Below are positions 8,319 through 18,530 of a stretch of 64,000 nucleotides of DNA, in pieces. Within the stretch, counting starts at the first letter, position 1, and every line of letters starts with the position of its first letter. The position numbers and the translations under genes are program-made. The notes beneath the pieces were generated by a model. That model saw nothing but the letters and a program-made list of their open reading frames with translations. It did not search any database and was not told where the DNA came from. The stretch covers positions 3,029,501 to 3,093,500 of the forward strand of contig NZ_CP025116.1 of assembly GCF_002831625.1 (NCBI RefSeq), written 5' to 3'. The stretch comes from Nonlabens sp. MB-3u-79. GTDB lineage: Bacteria > Bacteroidota > Bacteroidia > Flavobacteriales > Flavobacteriaceae.

Positions 8319-11159
8319 ATGAATACAGATCGTTTTGCCCTAAGACATATCGGACCTCGCGAGGAAGACCTTGCCTCCATGCTTGAAACAATAGGTGTTG
8401 AATCTATTGACCAACTAGTTTATGAAACTGTACCAGAAAACATACGCCTTCAACAGGATTTACAATTAGATCCAGCGATGAGTGAGTATGAATTCCTGAG
8501 TCATATCAATAAATTAGGTAGTAAAAATAAACAATTTAGAACCTATATAGGTCTTGGTTATCACGCCCCTATTACACCGGCTGTTATCCAAAGAAATGTT
8601 TTAGAAAATCCAGGTTGGTATACCGCTTACACTCCTTATCAGGCAGAGATTGCCCAAGGACGTCTAGAGGCTTTATTGAATTACCAGACCATGATATCAG
8701 ACCTTACTGGTATGGAATTATCTAATGCATCCCTACTAGATGAATCTACAGCTGCTGCTGAGGCGATGACCTTACTTTTCTCTGTTCGTGACCGTGCTCA
8801 GAAGAAAGAAAATATAGTAAAGTTCTTTGTAGATCAAGATACTTTACCACAAACTAAGGAACTTTTGAAAACTCGTGCTATTCCTCTAGGAATTGAGTTG
8901 GTAGAAGGAAACCCTGAAGACATGGATTTTAATGATGGTTATTATGCCATTTTATTACAATATCCTGGTGCGAGTGGAAATGTCGTAGACTATACCGCTT
9001 TCGCGAAAACTTGCCAAGAAAATGATATCCGTATAGCAGTAGCTGCAGATATACTTTCCCTTGCATTACTAGAAGCTCCAGGACATTGGGGAGCAGATGT
9101 AGTAGTAGGAACAACACAACGTTTTGGTATTCCATTAGGTTATGGTGGACCACACGCAGCCTACTTTGCAACACGTGAAGAATTTAAAAGACAAATTCCA
9201 GGACGTATCATAGGTGTAACTAAAGACACCGATGGAAAACGTGCCTTACGCATGGCGTTACAAACGCGTGAGCAACACATTAAAAGAGATAAAGCGACTT
9301 CAAATATTTGTACCGCACAAGTATTACTTGCTGTAATGGCCGGTATGTATGGAGTATATCATGGCCCACGTGGCTTGAAGTTTATTGCAAACAAAGTTCA
9401 CGCTCAAACAGCTACTCTTGCAGACGCTGTTGAAAAATTGGGTATTTACCAAACCAATACTAACTTCTTTGACACCTTGAGTTTCAAAGTAGATGCGGCA
9501 GCGGTTGAAAAAGAAGCCTTGAAATTAGAAATTAATTTCTATTATCCTGATGCCAACACGGTTCAAGTTTCTTTAAATGAAACTACTTCTTTGGCAGACG
9601 TGAATGATATTGTTTCCGCTTTCGCGAAAGCGGTCAACAAAGACTTCTCTCCTATCACAGAGTTATTAGAGAAAACACATTTAGGAACAGGTCGTCAAAC
9701 GGAATTCATGACCTATAAAGTATTCAACTCTTATCATTCTGAAACAGAGTTGATGCGTTACATCAAAAAATTAGAGCGCAAAGATTTAGCATTGAATCAC
9801 TCGATGATTGCACTAGGTTCTTGTACGATGAAATTGAACGCTGCAGCCGAAATGTTGCCTCTTTCAAATCCGCAATGGGGAAATATTCACCCATTTGTAC
9901 CCCTAGATCAGGCCGAAGGTTATCAGCAAATGTTGAAGAAACTAGAATTGCAATTGAATGAAGCAACTGGTTTTGCTGGAACTTCACTGCAACCTAATTC
10001 TGGAGCGCAAGGAGAGTTTGCAGGTTTAATGACCATACGTGCCTATCATATATCACGAGGTGATGAACACAGAAACATCTGTTTGATTCCGTCAAGTGCT
10101 CATGGAACAAATCCGGCGAGTGCAGTAATGGCTGGAATGAAAGTAGTTGTGACTAAAGCACTAGAAAACGGAAACATCGACGTAAAAGATTTGCGTGAAA
10201 AAGCAGAGAAATACAAAGACAACTTAAGTGCGTTGATGGTGACTTACCCATCTACTCATGGAGTTTATGAAAGTGCCATTCAAGAAATTACAGGACTCAT
10301 CCATGAAAATGGTGGTCAAGTATACATGGATGGAGCTAATATGAATGCACAAGTAGGATTAACAAACCCTGGAAACATTGGTGCAGACGTTTGTCACTTA
10401 AATTTACACAAAACTTTTGCCATCCCTCATGGTGGTGGTGGACCTGGTGTAGGACCTATATGTGTGGCACCACAACTGGTTCCTTTCTTACCTACTAACC
10501 CTATCATACCTACTGGTGGTGCTCAAGCAATCTCTCCTATTAGTGCAGCCCCTTTCGGTAGTGCGCTAGCCTGTTTGATTTCTTATGGTTACATCTGTAT
10601 GTTAGGCGCTGAGGGCTTAAAAAGCTCTACCGAATATGCTATTGTAAACGCCAATTATATCAAGGAACGTCTGGAAGGTAGTTATGCTTGTTTATATGTA
10701 GGCGAAAAAGGTCGTGCTGCTCACGAAATGATTATTGACTGTCGTCCATTTAAAGACCACGGTATTGAAGTAGTAGATATTGCAAAACGTTTGATGGATT
10801 ATGGCTTCCACTCTCCTACCGTATCTTTCCCAGTAGCGGGAACAATGATGATTGAGCCTACAGAATCAGAATCTAAAGAAGAAATGGATCGTTTCTGTGA
10901 CGCGATGATTTCCATTAAAAAAGAGATTGATGCAACTTCTGCAGACGAGCCTAACAACCTGCTTAAGAACAGTCCGCATACCTTACAAATGATCACTGCA
11001 GACGAGTGGGATTTCCCATACACAAGAAGTCAAGCGGCATATCCTTTAGAATATGTCTCTGACAATAAATTCTGGCCTACCGTACGTCGTGCAGACGATG
11101 CTTATGGAGACCGTAATTTGATGTGTACTTGTGCTCCTATGGAGGAGTATATGGATTAA
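8319..11159 (+). CDS. gcvP: Glycine dehydrogenase (decarboxylating), P protein of the glycine cleavage system
   Basis: Decarboxylates glycine and loads the aminomethyl group on the H protein lipoyl arm. The 946-residue single-chain form carries both halves of the P protein. The PLP lysine is in HLNLHKTFAIPHGGG near residue 698. The start MNTDRFALRHIGPRE is the family norm; an upstream TTG start overlaps the predicted promoter. A perfect palindrome copy (9618-9631) encodes SAFAKAV, and a degenerate copy (8997-9010) encodes TAFAKT. The T and H proteins are not adjacent. A strong terminator follows. Confidence 0.98.
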   Translation: MNTDRFALRHIGPREEDLASMLETIGVESIDQLVYETVPENIRLQQDLQLDPAMSEYEFLSHINKLGSKNKQFRTYIGLGYHAPITPAVIQRNVLENPGWYTAYTPYQAEIAQGRLEALLNYQTMISDLTGMELSNASLLDESTAAAEAMTLLFSVRDRAQKKENIVKFFVDQDTLPQTKELLKTRAIPLGIELVEGNPEDMDFNDGYYAILLQYPGASGNVVDYTAFAKTCQENDIRIAVAADILSLALLEAPGHWGADVVVGTTQRFGIPLGYGGPHAAYFATREEFKRQIPGRIIGVTKDTDGKRALRMALQTREQHIKRDKATSNICTAQVLLAVMAGMYGVYHGPRGLKFIANKVHAQTATLADAVEKLGIYQTNTNFFDTLSFKVDAAAVEKEALKLEINFYYPDANTVQVSLNETTSLADVNDIVSAFAKAVNKDFSPITELLEKTHLGTGRQTEFMTYKVFNSYHSETELMRYIKKLERKDLALNHSMIALGSCTMKLNAAAEMLPLSNPQWGNIHPFVPLDQAEGYQQMLKKLELQLNEATGFAGTSLQPNSGAQGEFAGLMTIRAYHISRGDEHRNICLIPSSAHGTNPASAVMAGMKVVVTKALENGNIDVKDLREKAEKYKDNLSALMVTYPSTHGVYESAIQEITGLIHENGGQVYMDGANMNAQVGLTNPGNIGADVCHLNLHKTFAIPHGGGGPGVGPICVAPQLVPFLPTNPIIPTGGAQAISPISAAPFGSALACLISYGYICMLGAEGLKSSTEYAIVNANYIKERLEGSYACLYVGEKGRAAHEMIIDCRPFKDHGIEVVDIAKRLMDYGFHSPTVSFPVAGTMMIEPTESESKEEMDRFCDAMISIKKEIDATSADEPNNLLKNSPHTLQMITADEWDFPYTRSQAAYPLEYVSDNKFWPTVRRADDAYGDRNLMCTCAPMEEYMD
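9618..9631. repeat. GCTTTCGCGAAAGC palindrome, copy 3 (inside gcvP)
   Basis: Perfect copy with an extended dyad CCGCTTTCGCGAAAGCGG. It is read in frame as AFAKA. A second, imperfect copy with AAAAC at its right end lies in the same gene at 8997. Confidence 0.97.
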
Positions 11160-11258
11160 TCGAACTTGAACATCTGATTTTCCTCACTCGATGCGGAAAC
11201 TGCTAGTATAAGATTCAGTGTTCGGAAACGTTCTCGACTCTCGCTCGAACTGACATTA

Positions 11259-11292
11259 AAAACCGAATCAACTTTTGTTGATTCGGTTTTTT
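11259..11292 (+). terminator. Rho-independent terminator after gcvP
   Basis: A 12-bp perfect stem (AACCGAATCAAC / GTTGATTCGGTT) with a TTTT loop, flanked by A-run and T-run, so it may work in both directions. It lies about 100 bases after the gcvP stop. Confidence 0.92.
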
Positions 11293-11378
11293 ATTATCTT
11301 CATTTAATTAGGAATTGGAATTATGGTTTAGCTCATCGTTGTTTAGCTAAAAGAAACTATTTTAAGTGGTTTATTTAT

Positions 11379-11614
11379 CATTAGTGTCCGATAAAGTTTT
11401 TCCAATACCGTTAAACATGCTGCCATTGAAGAGTTTCAAAAAAAACATTTATACAACCACCATGCTTTTGTCGTTCTTCATTATTTATGAAATGAATGCG
11501 CTTAGAATAGGAATAAATCAAATGATGATTACTGTTTTTTAGTTAGTTATAGTGTAGTCTATATGCTATAATCTTAGAGCGCAGCGATCTATGATCTTTT
11601 CTCAGACATTAGTG
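11379..11614. mobile_element. Transposon relic or MITE, copy A
   Basis: About 235 bp, nearly identical to the reverse complement of 42961-43189, with a few substitutions and one 5-base difference. The ends are imperfect inverted repeats: left CATTAGTGTCCGATAAA, right (reverse complement) CACTAATGTCTGAGAAA. No transposase gene is intact. Short open frames inside (such as AAIEEFQKKHLYNHHAF) could be a transposase C-terminal scrap. The parent insertion-sequence family is not recognised. Confidence 0.8.
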
Positions 11615-11637
11615 TTTATTTAGATACCTTACCGATT

Positions 11638-11766
11638 ATGATACTTTTCATAATTATTGCCCTTGCTTTAATTTCTGTTACAACCGCAACTTTACAGAGT
11701 TGTGAAGAAATCATTGAATTTGTCGAATCAGAAGATTATGGAGTAGTAATCGTTATTCGAATTTGA
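11638..11766 (+). CDS. Possible small exported peptide
   Basis: 42 codons. A strongly hydrophobic N-terminus (MILFIIIALALISV) leads to TLQSCEEIIEF, which could act as a lipoprotein-like leader, with an acidic tail. It starts 24 bases after the transposon relic. No family recognised; a chance frame is possible. Confidence 0.3.
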   Translation: MILFIIIALALISVTTATLQSCEEIIEFVESEDYGVVIVIRI

Positions 11767-12070
11767 AAGGATGAATTTAAAAATTCTAGCAGCAGTTGAT
11801 CATCTATTTTAAATGGTTAAGCGAACCAAAAAAGCTCAAAAAATGTACTCTATCAAAACATAAAAAGCGTGTTGCTTTCTTTAGCTTTTATACCGATAAT
11901 TCTCAAATAGCGTCTTTACTATTCATTGCATTATATAATTCTCAATAAAACCACTTGAAAATTTGATGATTCTCAATAAAATAAAAAACACCACATATTC
12001 CATGGGATTTTATTAGGAACAAACCATATAAATCACTTTTTTTGTTACTTCTAAGATAGAAAACGGCTGC
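11767..12070. other. Intergenic region upstream of the KASIII gene
   Basis: No gene or clear structure beyond a direct repeat of TTCTCAATAAAA at about 11938 and 11970. The promoter of the following gene should lie here; no perfect TAnnTTTG box was identified. Confidence 0.35.
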
Positions 12071-13129
12071 ATGAGAGCAAAAATTACTGGAGTGGGAAGT
12101 CACATTCCTGATGTTGTGAGAAAAAACGAGGAGTTCATGAATCATGAATTCTTGAATAATGATGGAAGTTCCTTTGGTAGCGATAACGCTATCATCATAC
12201 AAAAATTTGTAGCAATCACAGGTATTGAAGAGCGCAGGTACATGAGCAAAGAACTCCTGACCAGCGATATCGCTACCTTTGCCGCGCAAAAAGCAATTGC
12301 AGATGCTCATTGTGATCCAGAAACTATTGATTTTATAATCGTAGCACATAATTATGGTGACGTAAAACCAGATGGCGGTTCTAGTGATATGGTTCCTAGT
12401 CTTGCCAGTCGCGTAAAGAACAAACTGGGAATAAATAATCCTAAATGTGTTGCTTATGACCTCTTATTTGGTTGTCCTGGCTGGATTCTAGGTGTTACTC
12501 AAGCAGACTCTTTTATCAAATCTGGACTTGCTAAAAAAGTACTAGTCATAGGTGCTGAAGCTTTATCTCGCGTCGTAGATCCTCATGATAGAGATTCTAT
12601 GATCTATTCTGATGGTGCTGGAGCAGCTGTATTAGAACCTAGTCATGATGAACATGGTATTTTAGGACAGGCAACAGCTACTTATACAGAAGAAGAAACC
12701 TATTTTATCTTCAATGAGATTTCTTATAATAAAGTTCTAGAAAACAAAACCAAGTACATTAAAATGCACGGGCGTCGTATTTACAACTTTGCGCTTTCTA
12801 AAGTCCCTGAGGGAATGAAAGAAGCAATGGATCAAGCTGGTGTAGATATTAAAGATCTTAAAAAGATTTTTATTCATCAGGCTAATGAAAAAATGGACGA
12901 AGCTATCGTCCATCGTTTCTACAAACTCTACGGTATGGAAGTACCTAAAGACATTATGCCTATGGTCATTCACAAATTAGGAAACAGCTCTGTAGCAACA
13001 GTTCCTACGGTGATGGATCTTGTTATACGTGGAAAAATGCCACAACACAAAGTAGAAAAAGGAGATGTAGTTATGTTTGCTAGTGTAGGTGCTGGTATGA
13101 ATATCAATGCGATCGTGTACAGGTATTAG
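12071..13129 (+). CDS. 3-oxoacyl-ACP synthase III family protein (KASIII-like)
   Basis: A 352-residue thiolase-fold condensing enzyme that joins an acyl-CoA starter to a malonyl-ACP or similar extender. The catalytic triad is visible: Cys in LLFGCPGWI (about residue 135), His in IHQANEKM (about 268) and Asn in KLGNSSVAT (about 303). It is longer than housekeeping FabH and stands alone, without plsX, acpP or fabD nearby, so it is probably an accessory KASIII. The substrate is unknown. Divergent starts were not found, and ATG 12071 gives a normal N-terminus (MRAKITGVGSHIP). Confidence 0.88.
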   Translation: MRAKITGVGSHIPDVVRKNEEFMNHEFLNNDGSSFGSDNAIIIQKFVAITGIEERRYMSKELLTSDIATFAAQKAIADAHCDPETIDFIIVAHNYGDVKPDGGSSDMVPSLASRVKNKLGINNPKCVAYDLLFGCPGWILGVTQADSFIKSGLAKKVLVIGAEALSRVVDPHDRDSMIYSDGAGAAVLEPSHDEHGILGQATATYTEEETYFIFNEISYNKVLENKTKYIKMHGRRIYNFALSKVPEGMKEAMDQAGVDIKDLKKIFIHQANEKMDEAIVHRFYKLYGMEVPKDIMPMVIHKLGNSSVATVPTVMDLVIRGKMPQHKVEKGDVVMFASVGAGMNINAIVYRY

Positions 13130-13314
13130 GTTTGTTTTTCTGTTGTTCTGGAAATTTAGCTAACTGTAGCCCCTTTTTATCTGTGAAAAGTCATTTTAAA
13201 GGAATCCTATTAGATGCAAAGACAGGTTCTAAAACAGGTTCTAAAAATAAAATATTAACATTTATTTAAACCTTTTCATGAATTGGAGGTCTGATCTATA
13301 AAGACCCCTTTTTT

Positions 13315-14490
13315 ATGAAAACTATACAGTTGTTTGCATTCCTAATACTAAGCACTTCTTTCATAACTTCTTGCAGTGAAGAATCAGATTATACCCCTAT
13401 CAACGCGTCCAGTATATTAAACTTACCTGAAGCTCCCTATAATTACACCGATATAAATATACCTAATCACTTGTCCAATAATGTACTTATGGGTATGGGA
13501 CAAAATGCAGCGATTGATAATGACAATACGCCTACTACTAATCCGACGACTAACGAGGGGGCTACGCTAGGACGGGTTTTGTTTTATGATAAAAACCTAA
13601 GCACCAATGGAACTATCGCCTGTGCCTCTTGTCACATACAAGCTGAAGGGTTTTCAGATAGCAGAGTTCTCAGTATAGGTTTTGACATAGCAAGTACAAG
13701 AAGGCATTCTATGAGTCTCATTAATGCGCGGTGGTATGCGAGAGGACGTTTTTTCTGGGATGAAAGAGCAGCTACTCTGGAAGAACAAGTCTTAGAACCA
13801 TTTCAAGATCCAGTAGAAATGGGAATGACCTTAGCAGAAGTTGTGACCAATGTTCAAAATCAAGAATTCTATCCACAACTTTTTACGAATGCATTTGGCA
13901 CTGAAGAGATCACATCAGATAAAATATCAAAAGCCTTATCTCAATTTATTAGAAGTATAGTGAGTGTTTCTAGTAAATACGATACTGGTAGGGCTACAGT
14001 TAATATACCTAATACCAACTTCGCTAATTTTACTCCAAGTGAAAATAATGGTAAGAGTTTATTCTTTAGACCCAAAGCGGCTGGGGGCTTAAGCTGTATA
14101 GGCTGTCATTCTACGGAGGCTTTTATTAATCCTAGTGCAGGAGCCACTAATAATGGTCTGGACTTAGTCTCCACTGACGATTTAGGTGTTTTTGAGGCTA
14201 TAGCTAATCCTCAGTTTTTAGGGGCATTCAAAGTACCCTCATTAAAGAATATTGAACTCACCGCACCATACATGCATGACGGCAGGTTTGCCACACTTCA
14301 AGAAGTAGTGGAGCATTATAATAGTGGTGTACAAGACCACCCTAATTTAAGTAACAGCTTGAAAGATCCAAATGGAATGCCGCAGCGTCTCAACCTTACA
14401 GATCAACAAATAACAGATGTTGTGAATTTTCTAAAAACCTTAACCGATACCGATATTACTGCAGACCCAAAGTTTAGCGATCCATTTTAA
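13315..14490 (+). CDS. Di-haem cytochrome c peroxidase family lipoprotein
   Basis: A 391-residue periplasmic or surface lipoprotein (lipobox ITSC, Cys20) with two c-type haem sites, CASCH (residues 103-107) and CIGCH (about 260-264), as in bacterial cytochrome c peroxidases and MauG relatives. It should reduce hydrogen peroxide with electrons from small cytochromes, or oxidise a partner protein. The conserved YMHDGRFATLQEVVEHY block typical of the family lies near the C-terminus. It follows an AT-rich leader and appears monocistronic. Confidence 0.93.
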   Translation: MKTIQLFAFLILSTSFITSCSEESDYTPINASSILNLPEAPYNYTDINIPNHLSNNVLMGMGQNAAIDNDNTPTTNPTTNEGATLGRVLFYDKNLSTNGTIACASCHIQAEGFSDSRVLSIGFDIASTRRHSMSLINARWYARGRFFWDERAATLEEQVLEPFQDPVEMGMTLAEVVTNVQNQEFYPQLFTNAFGTEEITSDKISKALSQFIRSIVSVSSKYDTGRATVNIPNTNFANFTPSENNGKSLFFRPKAAGGLSCIGCHSTEAFINPSAGATNNGLDLVSTDDLGVFEAIANPQFLGAFKVPSLKNIELTAPYMHDGRFATLQEVVEHYNSGVQDHPNLSNSLKDPNGMPQRLNLTDQQITDVVNFLKTLTDTDITADPKFSDPF

Positions 14491-14595
14491 TACAATACGG
14501 ACTAACTTCAATGATTGACCTCCATATACCTGTAGAAGGAGCCTCCCCTATTTTTAAACTAAACGTTGATCCTATCAGTATAACAGGGAAAGAAT

Positions 14596-15321
14596 CTAAT
14601 AAACGACCTCCATATCTATAAAAATATCATCTTTAGGCCAGTCGCTATCATCCCTCGGCACTCTCGCAATTTGATCTGCGATTTCCATTCCTTTTGTAAC
14701 CCTACCAAATATGGTATGCTCCTTATCCAGATGTGGCGAGGAATTTAAAGTGATAAAAAAATCAAACGGATCGTGCCAGTTCTGAGGATTATCAATCCAT
14801 TGTTTGGCACTGCTTAAAGAACCTCTTTCATGCTTCACCCCTGGCAAAAAATGTGGTGGCAATTTATAATTACCCGCACTCGCTCTTTTCAAAGACGGTA
14901 AGACTTCATCACTATTTCCAGCTTGTATTACAAAGTCTTCTACTACTCGATGAACATAAGTACCATTAAAATATCCGTTTTTTACTAGGAAAATAAAGCT
15001 ACCCCTGTAAATAGGAGTCTCTGTAAACAGCTCCATTTCTATGATTCCATAGGTGGTTATTAAACGTACTCTGGTCTCGGGGTTTTCTTTAGCATACCTC
15101 GTAAAAAACACCTGTACACTGTCTTGTGGTATGTACGCAAGCAAGGTGTCACCGCTGGTAGAAATCTGGCGTTTGTATGTTTTTTCTAGAATACGCTGCT
15201 CCTTTGTTAATCGTTTTACCGTATCCTGTGCTTCTTCTTTTATGATTTTTTGAACTTGTGGAGTATCTTTACAAGAGAAACAACACCACACCAGTATTAA
15301 AACGAGGAAAATTGACTTCAT
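14596..15321 (-). CDS. Cyclophilin-type peptidyl-prolyl cis-trans isomerase, lipoprotein
   Basis: Catalyses proline isomerisation to assist folding of exported proteins. The start at 15321 gives MKSIFLVLILVWCCFSC, a lipoprotein signal; an upstream start would place 21 unrelated residues before it. The cyclophilin domain begins with RLITTYGIIEMELFTETP, followed by GTYVHRVVEDFVIQAG and HTIFGRVTKGMEIADQI. About 90 residues between leader and domain are charged. It is divergent from the NUDIX gene, with start codons overlapping or nearly so. The N-terminal block is closely matched by the truncated cyclophilin at 60050. Confidence 0.9.
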   Translation of the reverse strand: MKSIFLVLILVWCCFSCKDTPQVQKIIKEEAQDTVKRLTKEQRILEKTYKRQISTSGDTLLAYIPQDSVQVFFTRYAKENPETRVRLITTYGIIEMELFTETPIYRGSFIFLVKNGYFNGTYVHRVVEDFVIQAGNSDEVLPSLKRASAGNYKLPPHFLPGVKHERGSLSSAKQWIDNPQNWHDPFDFFITLNSSPHLDKEHTIFGRVTKGMEIADQIARVPRDDSDWPKDDIFIDMEVVY

Positions 15322-15959
15322 TTGATGATTTTTTGAATCAGCTATCAAAGCTAAAGAAATTACCACTTCCAGGCATAGAATCACAGCTTAAAATGGCTGC
15401 GGTACAACGCTTGGATGAAATGCAGCGCATTACTTTAGAGGATCGCACTCCAAAAGAAGCCTCTGTAATGATGTTGATTTACCCAAAAGGTGATATTCCG
15501 CATTTTGTTCTTATTGAGCGCACAACATCTACTGGCAAGCACAGCGGTCAGATTGCTTTTCCTGGCGGTAGAAAGGAGAGGAGTGATCATGACCACAGTG
15601 TGACCGCTTTACGTGAAACAGAGGAGGAAATTGGAATAGACAGGAACGATCAACACTTGATCATGCCGTTGACTTCTATTTACATTCCTCCAAGCAATTA
15701 TATGGTTTATCCTTATCTCGCTTTCGCGAAAGCGGAATTAAAATTCACCCCTCAAATAAGCGAAGTAAAATCTGTGATCGAAATAAAACTTTCAGAATTG
15801 CTGGACCATAAAAACCAAAAACGTACGGTATTATCAACCAGTTATATGAAAGAAGTGAGTGTGCCTTGCTTTTACTTCGGGGAGGTGATGGTCTGGGGAG
15901 CCACGGCAATGATGTTACAAGAAATAAAAGATGCTTTTATCGCTGCGGAGTTTGAGTAG
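15312..15959 (+). CDS. NUDIX hydrolase, CoA pyrophosphatase type
   Basis: Hydrolyses CoA or a related nucleotide diphosphate to phosphopantetheine and adenosine bisphosphate. The NUDIX region reads SGQIAFPGGRKER, then TALRETEEEIGI, the spacing of NudL-type CoA pyrophosphatases. The start is uncertain: TTG 15312 (MTSFDDFLNQLSK) fits the family N-terminus and nearly abuts the divergent cyclophilin start; ATG 15258 adds 18 unlikely residues. A perfect GCTTTCGCGAAAGC palindrome (15720-15733) encodes LAFAKAE in the C-terminal half. Confidence 0.9.
   Translation: MTSFDDFLNQLSKLKKLPLPGIESQLKMAAVQRLDEMQRITLEDRTPKEASVMMLIYPKGDIPHFVLIERTTSTGKHSGQIAFPGGRKERSDHDHSVTALRETEEEIGIDRNDQHLIMPLTSIYIPPSNYMVYPYLAFAKAELKFTPQISEVKSVIEIKLSELLDHKNQKRTVLSTSYMKEVSVPCFYFGEVMVWGATAMMLQEIKDAFIAAEFE
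15720..15733. repeat. GCTTTCGCGAAAGC palindrome, copy 4 (inside the NUDIX gene)
   Basis: Perfect copy read in frame as AFAKA. Confidence 0.97.
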
Positions 15960-16020
15960 GCACTGCCTTAATTTAAAAAGCTATTCTTATATTTGTTAAT
16001 TCTATAAAATTTAAAATTAC

Positions 16021-16824
16021 ATGGGATTATTTAAAGAAAATCCTTTTGGCCATATCTTATTTTTAAAAAAATGGCTTATACGTATTGCTGGAGTATTATC
16101 TCACCGACGTTATCGAGGCTTTAACGAGATGGAAATTGAAGGCAGCGAGATTATCAGAAACCTACCAGAAACGGGGGTTTTGTTTGTTTCTAATCATCAA
16201 ACCTATTTTGCTGATGTGGTCAGCATGTTTCATGTTTTCAATGCTTCTTTAAAAGGAAGGGATGACAGCATTAAAAACGTAGGCTACCTCTGGAATCCTA
16301 AACTTAATATCTATTACGTTGCTGCCAAGGAAACCATGCAAAGTGGCTTATTACCTAAAATATTTGCCTATGCTGGTGCCATTACCGTAGAGAGAACATG
16401 GAGAGCAAAAGGAGAAGAAGTGAGTCGCTCTGTAAATCCAGACGACACTAAAAATATAGGCATTGCATTAGAGGATGGTTGGGTGATCACTTTCCCACAA
16501 GGAACTACCAAACCTTTTAAACCCATCAGAAAAGGTACTGCCCACATTATTAAACAATACAAACCTATTGTTGTGCCTATCGTAATTGACGGTTTCCGTA
16601 GGAGTTTTGACAAAAAAGGACTGCGCATCAAAAAGCGTAATATTCTTCAATCCATGGTAATTAAGGAACCTCTTGAAATCGATTATGAAAACGACTCTAT
16701 TGAGAAGATTGTAGAGCAGTTGGAATATTCCATCGAGCAACACCAGTCGTTCTTAAAAGTGATTCCTCTAGAAGAAGTTGAGGCACAAGAAGAATTGAAC
16801 AAAATGCGTAAGTGGGAGTACTAG
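16021..16824 (+). CDS. 1-acyl-sn-glycerol-3-phosphate acyltransferase family protein
   Basis: A PlsC-type acyltransferase of 267 residues, acting at the inner membrane in phospholipid synthesis or remodelling. The acceptor motif is NHQTYFAD (N-H-x4-D, about residue 58) and the second block is FPQGTTKPF (about residue 158). It lies 61 bases after the NUDIX gene on the same strand, so an operon is possible. The acyl-group and lysophospholipid specificity cannot be told from sequence. Confidence 0.9.
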   Translation: MGLFKENPFGHILFLKKWLIRIAGVLSHRRYRGFNEMEIEGSEIIRNLPETGVLFVSNHQTYFADVVSMFHVFNASLKGRDDSIKNVGYLWNPKLNIYYVAAKETMQSGLLPKIFAYAGAITVERTWRAKGEEVSRSVNPDDTKNIGIALEDGWVITFPQGTTKPFKPIRKGTAHIIKQYKPIVVPIVIDGFRRSFDKKGLRIKKRNILQSMVIKEPLEIDYENDSIEKIVEQLEYSIEQHQSFLKVIPLEEVEAQEELNKMRKWEY

Positions 16825-16892
16825 AACTCTGTTAATGATCTGATCGCTTTAACACTATACTATAGGTATAAAAGCATACTTTCAATCCTACT

Positions 16893-18530
16893 CTATTGCA
16901 TCAAATTAATGTCTGCTATACTCTTGATTCTATTGCGTTCTAAAAAGGCATCTATAGTTTCAAAATGCTCCATCACTCGTTGTTGTTTAAATTCAAACAC
17001 CTTTTCAGAAAGTCCTTGAAGAAAATCACGGTCATGAGAAACTAAAATCAATGTCCCATCGTAGGTGGAGAGTGCTTCTTTGAGCACGTCTTTAGACTTG
17101 AGGTCCAAGTGGTTGGTAGGTTCATCGAGAATAAGCAAGTTCACAGGCTCTAGAAGTAACTTTACCATGGCGAGTCTTGTCTTTTCACCTCCAGAAAGAA
17201 CACCCACTTTCTTTTCTAGATCATCACCACTGAACATAAAGCGACCCAAAATATTCTTCATTTGAGTGCGTATATCACCTTCTGCTACTTCATCAACCGT
17301 TTGAAAAATAGTAAGGTCTTTAGCTAGCAACGCCGCTTGGTTTTGTGCAAAATACCCCACCTTAATATTATGTCCTAACTGGCAGGTTCCATCTACTTCT
17401 ATTTCTCCTAAAATCGCTTTTATCATGGTAGATTTCCCTTCACCATTGCGGCCTACAAAAGATACTTTCTCCCCTCGAGCAATAGACATGTTAGCATCCT
17501 TAAAAACCACATGATTCTCATAAGACATGGACACATCTTTTACGGTCACTGGATAATCTCCAGATCGAGGCGAGGGAGGAAAACGCAGCTTTAAAGCACT
17601 GGTATCTACCTCATCAATTTCGATAATTTGTAATTTATCCAACATCTTCTCACGAGAAGATACTTGATTTGTTTTGGAATAAGTTCCTTTAAAACGCTCT
17701 ATAAAAGTCTTATTATCGGCAATGAATTTTTGCTGTTCTTGATAAGCCTTTATCTGGTGAACTCTACGCTCTTCTCGCAATACCAAGTAATGAGAATAGG
17801 TGGCTTTATAATCAAAAATACGCCCCATAGTTACTTCAATAGTACGATTGGTAATCGCATCAATAAATGCTCTATCGTGAGAGATAACCATTACTGCATT
17901 AGCTTTATGGACCAAAAAATCTTCTAGCCATATCACCGATTCAATGTCGATATGATTGGTAGGCTCATCGAGTAAAATCAAATCTGGTTTTTGAAGCAAT
18001 ATTTTAGCCAGCTCCATACGCATGCGCCATCCACCACTAAACTCGGCAGTCTGCCTAGTGAAATCTTCTTGTTTAAAGCCTAATCCTTTGAGCGCTTTTT
18101 CAACTTCAGCATCATAATTGACCTCTTCTAGAGCATAGAATTTGTCTCCTAACTCGGTCACCTTTTCTATGATTGCCATGTACTGATCACTTTCATAATC
18201 TGTTCTTACGGTAAGCTCGGTATTGAGACGCTCCATCTCTTCCTTCATAGCAAAGACTTGTTTAAAGGCTTTGGCAGCTTCTTCAAAAACAGTACAATCG
18301 TCTTCAGTGAGCAAATGCTGTGGTAAGTAAGCGATCACCATATCTTTAGGGGCTCGTACATGTCCACGAGTGGCTGTTTGTTCCCCGGCGATGATCTTCA
18401 TCATCGTAGATTTTCCTGCGCCGTTTTTCCCCATCAATGCTATTTTATCGGTAGGATTGATAACAAAGGAAACATCGCTAAATAAGGTAGTACCGCTAAA
18501 TGCTACGGCAAGATTATCTACTGTGATCAT
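16893..18530 (-). CDS. ABC-F family ATP-binding protein (ribosome-associated)
   Basis: A soluble 545-residue protein with two ABC ATPase domains and no membrane segments. Walker A motifs are GKNGAGKST (about residue 35) and GRNGEGKST. Signature motifs are FSGGWRMRMELA and LSGGEKTRLAMV, with Walker B LILLDEPTNH twice. The linker between them is a charged helical segment (LREERRVHQIKAYQEQ). It is closest in layout to YbiT-type ABC-F proteins, which act on stalled ribosomes. It is convergent with the acyltransferase gene. Confidence 0.93.
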   Translation of the reverse strand: MITVDNLAVAFSGTTLFSDVSFVINPTDKIALMGKNGAGKSTMMKIIAGEQTATRGHVRAPKDMVIAYLPQHLLTEDDCTVFEEAAKAFKQVFAMKEEMERLNTELTVRTDYESDQYMAIIEKVTELGDKFYALEEVNYDAEVEKALKGLGFKQEDFTRQTAEFSGGWRMRMELAKILLQKPDLILLDEPTNHIDIESVIWLEDFLVHKANAVMVISHDRAFIDAITNRTIEVTMGRIFDYKATYSHYLVLREERRVHQIKAYQEQQKFIADNKTFIERFKGTYSKTNQVSSREKMLDKLQIIEIDEVDTSALKLRFPPSPRSGDYPVTVKDVSMSYENHVVFKDANMSIARGEKVSFVGRNGEGKSTMIKAILGEIEVDGTCQLGHNIKVGYFAQNQAALLAKDLTIFQTVDEVAEGDIRTQMKNILGRFMFSGDDLEKKVGVLSGGEKTRLAMVKLLLEPVNLLILDEPTNHLDLKSKDVLKEALSTYDGTLILVSHDRDFLQGLSEKVFEFKQQRVMEHFETIDAFLERNRIKSIADINLMQ